Below, piece after piece: positions 8,448 to 15,726 of a stretch of DNA of 62,954 nucleotides. Location: the NCBI GenBank assembly GCA_008015235.1, contig SSFF01000007.1:1-62954 (forward strand). Reading direction: 5' to 3'. The notes beneath the pieces were generated by a model. The model saw nothing but the letters and a program-made list of their open reading frames with translations, was not told where the DNA came from and made no database searches. The DNA comes from Rhodoferax sp. Its GTDB lineage: Bacteria > Pseudomonadota > Gammaproteobacteria > Burkholderiales > Burkholderiaceae_C. Made by a program: the position numbers and the translations under genes. Position 1 is the first letter of the stretch, and every line of letters begins with the position of its first letter.

Positions 8448-9239
8448 GTGAAAATCCGTGTACTGGGTTGTTCGGGCGCGATAGCCAAGGACTGCAAGAC
8501 GACTTCCTTTTTGGTGGATGGGGAACTGCTGATTGATGCCGGCACCGGTGTAGGAGATCTGGAGCTGGAGGAAATGCGGCATATTGATCATGTGCTGTTG
8601 ACCCATGCCCACTTGGACCACGTGGCGGCACTTCCGCTGATGGTGGATGCCTGTGCTGCGAAGCGCGATCGGCCTTTGCAGGTGTTTGCTTTGGCGGGCA
8701 CCATTGCCGCCTTGCGGGCGCATATTTTCAACAATGTGATCTGGCCCGATTTCAGTGTCATTCCGACTCCCCAGGCCCCTTTCATCAGCTTTCATGAGAT
8801 TTCGGTGGGGCAGTCCTTGCAGTTTGGTGACAAGTACGTTGAAGTGCTTCCTGCCGTGCATACGGTTCCAGCTGTGGGCTATGCGGTGACTTCGGGTAAC
8901 GGGTGCTGGGTTTTTTCGGGCGATACAGAGCGCAACCCGGCATTCTGGGCACGGGTGAATCAATTGAATGTGGCAATGCTGGTGATTGAAACTGCATTCA
9001 GCAACCGGGAGAAAGACCTGGCCTTGAAGGCCTTGCATTTGTCACCCGAGGTCTTGGCCAAAGAGCTTGACAACATTGCCAAGGGCAAGCATTACCCCAT
9101 TTACATCATGCACACCAAACCTGCGGAAACCGAGCAAATCATGGCCGAGATCCAGCGTTTTGACCAAACCATGCCTTTCGGTCCGAATGTGACACACGAT
9201 ATCCGCTGGTTGCGCACTGGGCAGGAGCTTGAAGTATGA
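8448..9239 (+). CDS. Class II 3',5'-cyclic-nucleotide phosphodiesterase (metallo-beta-lactamase fold)
   Basis: 263 aa, soluble. The HxHxDH zinc motif is THAHLDHVAALPLMVDA (H53, H55, D57, H58), matching the PDEase_II signature rather than generic lactamase-fold hydrolases. The NNVIWPDF segment after it is also typical of that family. Later metal ligands are in VHTVPAVGY, SGDTE and IMHTKP. It should open cAMP to AMP. The position directly after an adenylate cyclase supports the call and suggests a local make-and-break loop. The start is GTG 8448; the stop overlaps the next gene's ATG (ATGA), so translation is coupled. A generic MBL hydrolase remains possible. Confidence 0.85.
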   Translation: MKIRVLGCSGAIAKDCKTTSFLVDGELLIDAGTGVGDLELEEMRHIDHVLLTHAHLDHVAALPLMVDACAAKRDRPLQVFALAGTIAALRAHIFNNVIWPDFSVIPTPQAPFISFHEISVGQSLQFGDKYVEVLPAVHTVPAVGYAVTSGNGCWVFSGDTERNPAFWARVNQLNVAMLVIETAFSNREKDLALKALHLSPEVLAKELDNIAKGKHYPIYIMHTKPAETEQIMAEIQRFDQTMPFGPNVTHDIRWLRTGQELEV

Positions 9240-11653
9240 CGATCGTGGAGTCCGTGGGAGCCTCGGCAATTGCCCAAGAACAGGCATTCTTCGAGTCGCA
9301 AAAGCTTCCATCCAAAAATCGGGGGGTGACCTTCGAGGCCTTGTTCTATCGCCAGTTGCACCAGGTCACGGCGCGTATTCATGACACGGAAAATCTGGAC
9401 CAGATCATGCTGGAGGCAAGCCAGGACATCTGTCGCCTGCTCAATGCCGACCGCTTGACTTTGTATGCAGTCAGTGACGATAAGACGTCGATTGTTTCCA
9501 AGATCAAGACGGGCCTCAACAGCAGTCGTGATTTGAAGTTGCCAATCTCGCCGCAGAGCTTGGCTGGTTACGCTGCCTACAGCAAGAAGGCCCTCAATCT
9601 GCCAGATGTCTACGATGACGAGGCCCTGAAGCAAATCCATCCGGCACTCACTTTCCTGAAGGAGGTGGACCGGCGCTCCGGATACCGAACCAAGCAGATG
9701 ATCGTTGCGCCGATTCTCGATGGTGAGGTATTGCATGGTGTGGTGCAGGTCATCAACAGCAAGAGCGATGAGCCATTCGGTGCCCTCGAGCTTGATGGTG
9801 TGGCCGAACTGTGCAAGACCCTGGCGACGGCCATACGGCAGCGCAATCGCAAGGAAGACACTGCCGCAAAACACAAGGCGACCAAATACGACGGGTTGGT
9901 GGCGGATGGCTTGCTCACCGAGGATGAACTGAAGATTTGCGTGCAAAAGGCACGGGAGCAAGGGCAACCTGTGGAGCATTTGCTCATGGCTGAGTTCAAG
10001 ATTAAGCCAGCGCAGATTGGACCATCCTTGTCAAAATTCTTTGGCGTGCCCTACGAGGCCTTCAATGCAGGGCGCATTCGTTCTGAAATGTTGCATGGGC
10101 CATTGAAGCGCGAGTTCATAGAGGAGCAAGCATGGATACCCCTTGAAGAGACACCAGAGGGATTGGTCATCATGTGCATCGATCCCGAGGCCGTCCGTGG
10201 ATCGCGTGTTGTGCCGCAGGTCTTTCCGAAAATCTCGCGCTTTGCTTACCGGGTGACAACACTGACCGAGTTCCAGGAAACTCTGGCTCAGCTTTTTGGG
10301 GGTGCCGATACCACCTCGATTGACGACATGCTTTCGGGCATGGAGGGCGCGCCCTTGGAGGATATGTCCGACGAGAGCGCCCTGGAGTCGGCGGCCGCGG
10401 ACAACGAACTTGTCAAGTTCGTCAACAAGATCATCATCGACGCCTACAACATGAAGGCTTCGGACATCCATATCGAACCCATGCCGGGGAAGCTGAAAAC
10501 CGGGATCCGGTTGCGTATCGATGGCAGTTTACAACCCTATGTCGAGGTGCCAGCGCATTTCCGTCAGGCGTTGGTCACGCGCCTGAAAATTATGTGTGAC
10601 TTGGATATCTCCGAGCGGCGCAAGCCTCAGGACGGGAAAATTAAGTTCAAGAAATATGGCCCACTGGATATAGAGCTGCGGGTTGCAACCATTCCTTCTG
10701 CCGGAGGCATGGAGGATGTCGTGATGCGCATCCTGGCCGCTGGTGAGCCTATTCCGTTGGAAAAGCTAGGTTTGACCCCTGTCAACAAGACCCGGCTGGA
10801 GGCTACGGTCAGCAAGCCTTATGGTCTGTTCTATGTATGTGGCCCCACTGGTTCCGGCAAGACCACCACATTGCACTCCATATTAAAGTTCCTCAACACC
10901 CCCGACACCAAAATATGGACTGCAGAAGATCCCGTGGAAATTACCCAAAAGGGATTGCGGCAGGTTCAGATCAACAAAAAAGCCGGAATTGATTTTGCCT
11001 TGGTGATGCGGGCGTTTCTGCGTGCGGACCCGGACATCATCATGGTGGGGGAGTCGCGTGACAAGGAAACCGTGTCCATGGGTGTGGAGGCCTCGCTGAC
11101 AGGTCATTTGGTCTTTTCCACCCTGCATACCAACTCGGCCCCGGAGTCGATTACGCGTCTGATGGATATGGGCATGGACCCATTTAACTTTGCAGACGCC
11201 TTGCTGGGAATTCTGGCCCAGCGCTTGGCCAAACGCCTGTGTGACTGCAAGCAATCGTACGAACCCGATGCCGACGAGCTGCGCTTGTTCGTTTTGGAGT
11301 ATGCCGAAGAACTCCGGCATTCCAAAGCCTGGCGTGAAGATGCGGACCGGGAGAAGAAAAAACTGGTGGATGATTGGACCTCGACGTATGGCGAAAACGG
11401 ACACCTGCGCTTTTACAAGGCGGTTGGTTGCGACAAATGTGGTGGTTCGGGTTACAAAGGCCGGGTCGGCTTGCACGAACTGCTGGTCGCAGATGATGGC
11501 GTCAAAAAACTCATCCAGGAGCGGGCCAGAGTCGCAGAACTGTTTGCCGCGGCAGTGGAGGGTGGCATGCGGACCCTGAAGATGGACGGCATGGAAAAGA
11601 TCATGATGGGATTGACGGACATCAAGATGGTGCGACAGGTTTGTATCAAGTGA
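9236..11653 (+). CDS. GspE/PilB-family traffic ATPase with N-terminal GAF domain
   Basis: 805 aa, well above the usual 500-580 for GspE/PilB. The extra N-terminus (about 30-205) is a GAF domain (LEASQDICRLLNADRLTLYA, then SLAGYAAYSKKALNLPDVY). Next comes a GspE N-terminal (MshEN-like) domain (about 220-370) and the secretion ATPase core (about 380-800). ATPase motifs: Walker A GPTGSGKTT (536-544), Walker B region RADPDIIMVGESRD, the His box LTGHLVFSTLHTNS, and paired cysteines (LCDCK and CDKCGGSG) as in the family's zinc-binding insert. It powers assembly or secretion by a type IV filament machine, presumably gated by the GAF ligand. It overlaps the phosphodiesterase gene by 4 bases and lies 141 bases before the pilin gene. 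Confidence 0.93.
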   Translation: MTIVESVGASAIAQEQAFFESQKLPSKNRGVTFEALFYRQLHQVTARIHDTENLDQIMLEASQDICRLLNADRLTLYAVSDDKTSIVSKIKTGLNSSRDLKLPISPQSLAGYAAYSKKALNLPDVYDDEALKQIHPALTFLKEVDRRSGYRTKQMIVAPILDGEVLHGVVQVINSKSDEPFGALELDGVAELCKTLATAIRQRNRKEDTAAKHKATKYDGLVADGLLTEDELKICVQKAREQGQPVEHLLMAEFKIKPAQIGPSLSKFFGVPYEAFNAGRIRSEMLHGPLKREFIEEQAWIPLEETPEGLVIMCIDPEAVRGSRVVPQVFPKISRFAYRVTTLTEFQETLAQLFGGADTTSIDDMLSGMEGAPLEDMSDESALESAAADNELVKFVNKIIIDAYNMKASDIHIEPMPGKLKTGIRLRIDGSLQPYVEVPAHFRQALVTRLKIMCDLDISERRKPQDGKIKFKKYGPLDIELRVATIPSAGGMEDVVMRILAAGEPIPLEKLGLTPVNKTRLEATVSKPYGLFYVCGPTGSGKTTTLHSILKFLNTPDTKIWTAEDPVEITQKGLRQVQINKKAGIDFALVMRAFLRADPDIIMVGESRDKETVSMGVEASLTGHLVFSTLHTNSAPESITRLMDMGMDPFNFADALLGILAQRLAKRLCDCKQSYEPDADELRLFVLEYAEELRHSKAWREDADREKKKLVDDWTSTYGENGHLRFYKAVGCDKCGGSGYKGRVGLHELLVADDGVKKLIQERARVAELFAAAVEGGMRTLKMDGMEKIMMGLTDIKMVRQVCIK

Positions 11654-11739
11654 TACGACGTGACTGACTAAAAAGTCAGAAACTCCCGCAATCTGGCCGT
11701 TTTACCTGTGTTTTTGGCGGATCAGAGTTGCTTCTTGTG

Positions 11740-11755
11740 TGGCACGAAAGCTGCT
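11740..11755 (+). promoter_or_regulatory. Sigma-54 (RpoN) promoter of the pilin gene
   Basis: TGGCACG-N4-CTGCT matches the -24/-12 consensus TGGCACG-N4-TTGCW with one mismatch. The invariant GG (11741-11742) and GC (11753-11754) are exactly 10 bases apart. The implied start site is about 11766, 29 bases before the pilin ATG. Pilin genes of the PilSR type are classically RpoN-dependent, so an enhancer-binding regulator encoded elsewhere is expected. Confidence 0.85.
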
Positions 11756-11794
11756 TAGTGCAATGCTCTCTTTTCATCAACCTAGGAGTTTCCT

Positions 11795-12295
11795 ATGAAG
11801 CGTTCCATTCAAAAGGGTTTCACCCTGATCGAACTGATGATCGTTGTTGCGATCATCGGCATTCTGGCCGCTGTGGCCCTGCCTGCATACCAAGACTACA
11901 CCGTGCGTGCGAAAAATTCTGAGGTTGTGCTTGCGGCATCTAGTTGCCGCACGACAATTACCGAGACAATTCAGTCGGCATCGAGTGAATTGCCAGCAGC
12001 AGATAGCTGGGGTTGTGAGGCTTTTGGTTCCAAAGTCAATCCGTCGCAGTATGTGGCGGAAATTCACGTTGACGGGACAGGAAAAATCATGGTTACGAGC
12101 CGTGGTATTGCTAATAGCAATGCCGCGACACCTGCAGTGGGAGGGATTTTGTCCCTCAAGCCGACGGATTCAGCTGGTGCGGCGCTGACCACAACTTCAA
12201 TTGGTGCAACTATCGGCAAGTGGACATGTGGCTCAACAGCAGATGGAACTACCATTGCATCAAAGTTTTTGCCAGGATCTTGCCGAGGCAACTAA
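11795..12295 (+). CDS. pilA: Type IV major pilin (PilA-like)
   Basis: 166 aa. The start [20 protein letters not shown] is a textbook type IVa prepilin: a short charged leader, cleavage after Gly8 giving N-methyl-Phe, Glu5 of the mature protein, and a hydrophobic helix. The globular domain holds four cysteines (SCRTT, WGCEA, WTCGS, GSCRGN), allowing two disulfides including a C-terminal loop. Ser/Thr-rich stretches ([17 protein letters not shown]) could be O-glycosylated by the ligase encoded next. CTAGGAG precedes the ATG. A sigma-54 promoter lies upstream and a strong hairpin downstream, so it can be made at high level as its own unit. Confidence 0.96.
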   Translation: MKRSIQKGFTLIELMIVVAIIGILAAVALPAYQDYTVRAKNSEVVLAASSCRTTITETIQSASSELPAADSWGCEAFGSKVNPSQYVAEIHVDGTGKIMVTSRGIANSNAATPAVGGILSLKPTDSAGAALTTTSIGATIGKWTCGSTADGTTIASKFLPGSCRGN

Positions 12296-12316
12296 GCGCT
12301 AACTATATTCAGATCA

Positions 12317-12348
12317 ATGACAAAACGCCCTGCGGGGCGTTTTGTCAT
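12317..12348 (+). terminator. Terminator of pilA
   Basis: A perfect 14-bp inverted repeat ATGACAAAACGCCC/GGGGCGTTTTGTCAT around a very short loop, with T runs within and after the right arm. It follows the pilA stop by 21 bases. Its left arm contains an ATG that opens the next reading frame, but that ATG lies inside the stem and has no ribosome site. Confidence 0.85.
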
Positions 12349-12352
12349 TTAT

Positions 12353-12367
12353 GGAGGACTGATTGTG
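12353..12367 (+). promoter_or_regulatory. Ribosome-binding site that fixes the start of the O-oligosaccharyltransferase
   Basis: GGAGG (12353-12357) lies 7 bases before the in-frame GTG at 12365. The upstream ATG at 12317 sits inside the pilA terminator stem and has no Shine-Dalgarno sequence. The GTG is therefore the preferred start. Confidence 0.75.
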
Positions 12368-14074
12368 ATTGCGCTCGTGGTAGGTGTAATTTTCATGGTT
12401 CTTAGCTGGCTGCAGCCAATGCACATGATGCCATGGACAAGTTGGCATAGCGAGACTCTTGCTTTTTGGGGTATCTATTCGCTGGCCATGTCACTTCTGC
12501 TTCATTTTCGAAGATATGGCAAGCAAAGTATCGAAATCCCAACAGCAGCATGGTTCCTCATGGTTTTAATGCTGATTGCCATAGTTCAATGGGTAACTGG
12601 ATTAATAGTTTTTTTTGGTAATTTAGTTGTTATATTCGTTTATTCGGCTACCGGAATTGTGGCATTACTTGTTGGGTTTAATTTTGGTCGTGAATTTAAA
12701 GGGGAAAAGCAAGACGGGGTGAGTTTGGAGAAAATAGTTCATTACTTCGCAGCAGCAATAATTATTGGGGCGGCTTTGTCAATTGTGATTGCTTTGATCC
12801 AGGCATTTCAGGTCTGGGGAGATGTCAGTTGGATAAATCGAGCATCTACAAATCGTCGCCCAGGGGGGAATTTAGGTCAACCTAATCACTTGGCAACACT
12901 CATTGGGATGGGAGTAGCAAGTCTTCTATATCTATTTGGTGACAAGAAAATTGGGAAATATGCAACAGGATTGCTGGCGTTCTTATTCTTAGTGGGGCTT
13001 GCGATTACGGAGTCCCGCAGCGGCTTAGTTGGACTTGGATTATTGATCGGATGGTATTGTAGTAAAAATGTAAGTATCTCCAAGGTCACTAAAGCATTGT
13101 TGGTCGGAACTGTATGCTTGGAAGTTTTTATATTTTTATCCTGGCCCAAAATATTTACCTACATTGATTCAGGTGGGCTAGAAGGACTTCTGAGTGATGC
13201 GAACGTCAATTTTTCAACTGCCGGGCGCTTTATGGTTTGGGACCAGCTCCTTCACGCGGTGCGCAGCAGGCCATGGTTTGGCTGGGGTATTGGGGAGGTT
13301 GGTGCAGCAAATAATTTTGTTTTGAGCACATATGAGCATGGACTGCCAATTACTTTTTCACACAACATTGGATTGGATTTACTTGTTGGGGCGGGTGGCC
13401 CGGTATTTTTGATGTTTTCAATAATACTATGGTTTTACTTTAGGAGAATTTTGCGATCGAAATGGTCCTCAATGGCGTGGTTTGCTAGTGCACTTGTTAT
13501 TCCAGTGGGGGTTCATTCAATGTTTGAGTTCCCGTTCGCGTATTCCTATTTTCTATTGCCTGTATTGTTGGCTTTAGGATTTCTTGAAAGCCAAATGACA
13601 GATGAAAGCCGTATGGGTCTGAAGCTTCATTATGCGGCTTGGGGGGGGGCATTTTTGATGTTAATTGTGCTATGTGGCAACGTCGAATACATAAAGCTTG
13701 AGGAGGACTATCGTGTTGCGCGTTTTGAAGCGCTAAAAATAGGGAAAACACCAGAAGAGTATGCTCGCCCAAATATTTACCTTCTGACCCAGCTTGAGGC
13801 TCTCGCAGAGGTGTCCAGAGTCAAACCTAAGCCAGGGATGAGTGAAAAAGAAATTGAACTACTTCGAAGAGCGGCTATGCATTATCCATGGTTCGCCGTA
13901 CAGAATAGATACGCAATTAGCTTGGCTCTGAACGGTGACCGTGAAGAGGCGGTGCGTCAACTTAAAGTTATGCGAGCGATGCATGGGGAGAAGGCGTTTT
14001 CCGGTATTCGATCTTATTGGCAACAGCAGATCTTGACAACCTATCCTTTCCTTCGAGAGCTAGATATCCCTTGA
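12365..14074 (+). CDS. PglL-family protein O-oligosaccharyltransferase (Wzy/WaaL superfamily), likely pilin glycosylating
   Basis: 569 aa from the GTG at 12365 (585 if the ATG at 12317 were used). There are about 10-12 membrane helices up to residue 430, then a soluble helical C-terminus of about 140 residues. The stretch GGNLGQPNHLATLIGMG is the hallmark of the PglL/TfpO-type ligases. A Wzy-like segment follows (ESRSGLVGLGLL, then AVRSRPWFGWGIGE before SHNIGLDLLVGAGG). These enzymes transfer lipid-linked glycans to periplasmic Ser/Thr, and adjacency to the pilin gene suggests the pilin is the substrate. The DNA is clearly AT-richer than its flanks, with many A/T-ending codons, suggesting acquisition by transfer. 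Confidence 0.88.
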   Translation: MIALVVGVIFMVLSWLQPMHMMPWTSWHSETLAFWGIYSLAMSLLLHFRRYGKQSIEIPTAAWFLMVLMLIAIVQWVTGLIVFFGNLVVIFVYSATGIVALLVGFNFGREFKGEKQDGVSLEKIVHYFAAAIIIGAALSIVIALIQAFQVWGDVSWINRASTNRRPGGNLGQPNHLATLIGMGVASLLYLFGDKKIGKYATGLLAFLFLVGLAITESRSGLVGLGLLIGWYCSKNVSISKVTKALLVGTVCLEVFIFLSWPKIFTYIDSGGLEGLLSDANVNFSTAGRFMVWDQLLHAVRSRPWFGWGIGEVGAANNFVLSTYEHGLPITFSHNIGLDLLVGAGGPVFLMFSIILWFYFRRILRSKWSSMAWFASALVIPVGVHSMFEFPFAYSYFLLPVLLALGFLESQMTDESRMGLKLHYAAWGGAFLMLIVLCGNVEYIKLEEDYRVARFEALKIGKTPEEYARPNIYLLTQLEALAEVSRVKPKPGMSEKEIELLRRAAMHYPWFAVQNRYAISLALNGDREEAVRQLKVMRAMHGEKAFSGIRSYWQQQILTTYPFLRELDIP

Positions 14075-14197
14075 TGCATTGATTAAAAATCTAGTTGGAA
14101 TTACTGATGCCGGTAACATCAATAAATTGATCAGAATGAATTGATTACAGAGTTGAAACAGAAGCGTGGCGCTGCTATTTAATTTTTTCCAAATACG

Positions 14198-15700
14198 ATG
14201 CACCTCATAACAGATGATCGCATTTTGCAACTTTGGTTAAAGGTGGCCCGGGTCATTGCTGTAACCGTATCAATATGCACCGTAGCATACATTAGCGTTG
14301 TTCCACAGGTTTCCAACGATTTTTGGTTGCAAGTAAAAGTGGGCGAATTGATTTGGAAAAACAAATCTATACCTACAACGGTTCTGTTTCCCTTTACTGA
14401 GGCACGGCACAATCAATTTAACGCGCATGAGTGGCTTCCATCACTATTTTTCTTCGGCTTAATATCGTTTGTAGGTGAGAGATGGTTGCCTCTAGTTATG
14501 GGGGCTATGGGGTTATTTCTATTTGCAGTGTATGGCGCACTATCATTTCGTCGTACTAGTGGTGCCGGAGGACATTGGGCTATTATATTTGGCATGATTG
14601 CCGTTCTGGTCGAAAATCAGCGTCATTATCTTCGACCAGAGCTGCTTTCCCTTCTACTGATGGGAATATATTTGCACTTCATGGAGGCTTGTAGAAATGA
14701 ATCTAAATTTAGATACTGGATATCGGGATGGATCGTGGTAGTTATTTGGTCAAACTCTCACGGATCATTTATTCTTGCCCCAGTTGTTTCTGCCCTTTAC
14801 GGCATTGGCTCGCTCAATAAGCAGATGCTAACAAGTGATTTCAAGCGAACCAACCGCGCACTGCCATTTCACTATGCGATATTCACGTGTTTATTGTTCT
14901 TGGGCAGCTTAATAAATCCACGTGGAATTGAACTGTGGCAGTTTGTCATGAATTTTGGGCACTCGGATATCGCTAAAGAGTTGGTGGGAGAGTGGGTGTC
15001 AACGCTTGATTTGCGATGGATAACTAACCGGGGCTTTTGGATGGGAGTTCTGTGCGTCTTAATGACAATGGGCTTTATGATTGTAAATCGACGTAGAGTG
15101 GGTTATCTAGAATTGCTGATATTTTTTCTTTTTGTTGGGCTGGCTGTTCAGGCTATTCGTTTTTTAGTGTATTTAGGTATTATGGCAAGTTATGTTGTAC
15201 CTGGAATACTGCCGTACCACTGGAATAATTTCTGCTGTCGGATCAAAGTATATGCCGGATCTGCGTGCATGAGTGCGATAGTGCTGATATTGGCCGCTAG
15301 TTATGGTAACGTAATGGGGGTATTTCCTCATTCGGCGCCTGAAGTAACAGAAAGTTTGTCTGATCAAATGGTTCAGCAATTGTTGCGTCCAGAAATCAAC
15401 GGAAATGTATTAAATTCTTACGAACTAGGTGCAGAGTTGGTTTTTAGGGCTTACCCAAAATTGCGACCATCAATAGATTCTAGAATTGATTCCTACGGGG
15501 GGGAGTGGATGAAATTCAATGCCTCGCTATTTCGGAATGATCAATTACTTCGGACGTTTATTTCACGCTACGACGTAAAGTTCATGCTGTTAACACATGA
15601 CGATTTCCTGTTATTGCGTCGATTGGATAGTTGGTCAGATGGATTGTGGGCTGTTGAAGCTATAGATCGAAGAACTGTTTTGCTAACGATTTCGAAGTAA
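14198..15700 (+). CDS. Polytopic membrane protein, GT-C glycosyltransferase-like (paralogue 1)
   Basis: 500 aa with about 10 hydrophobic segments and a soluble C-terminal end. I recognise the pattern (FWLQVKVGELIWKNKSIP near residue 43, NQFNAHEWLPSLFF) from an uncharacterised class of GT-C-like proteins in which a first-loop D-F/W-W motif is followed by a T-x-x-F-x-x-T segment and an HEWL motif. Transfer of sugars from polyprenyl carriers is an inference. C-terminal signature: ELGAELVFRAYPKLRPSIDS. The gene is AT-rich and paralogous to the next one. The ATG at 14198 has no obvious ribosome site. The 123-base gap before it is AT-rich and shows nothing I can name. Confidence 0.7.
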   Translation: MHLITDDRILQLWLKVARVIAVTVSICTVAYISVVPQVSNDFWLQVKVGELIWKNKSIPTTVLFPFTEARHNQFNAHEWLPSLFFFGLISFVGERWLPLVMGAMGLFLFAVYGALSFRRTSGAGGHWAIIFGMIAVLVENQRHYLRPELLSLLLMGIYLHFMEACRNESKFRYWISGWIVVVIWSNSHGSFILAPVVSALYGIGSLNKQMLTSDFKRTNRALPFHYAIFTCLLFLGSLINPRGIELWQFVMNFGHSDIAKELVGEWVSTLDLRWITNRGFWMGVLCVLMTMGFMIVNRRRVGYLELLIFFLFVGLAVQAIRFLVYLGIMASYVVPGILPYHWNNFCCRIKVYAGSACMSAIVLILAASYGNVMGVFPHSAPEVTESLSDQMVQQLLRPEINGNVLNSYELGAELVFRAYPKLRPSIDSRIDSYGGEWMKFNASLFRNDQLLRTFISRYDVKFMLLTHDDFLLLRRLDSWSDGLWAVEAIDRRTVLLTISK

Positions 15701-15726
15701 ATTTTCCAGGGCGATCAGGTTGTTTA

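Noticed and set aside
11664..11679. CTGACT-AAAA-AGTCAG hairpin after the GAF-ATPase gene as a terminator
   Set aside because: A perfect 6-bp stem but no T tract follows on the plus strand; too weak to call a terminator.
14174..14190. GCTAT followed by TTAATTTT upstream of the first GT-C-like gene as an element remnant
   Set aside because: The first 13 bases equal copy 1, but TAGC and all later blocks are absent; the region is AT-rich, so the match is weak.
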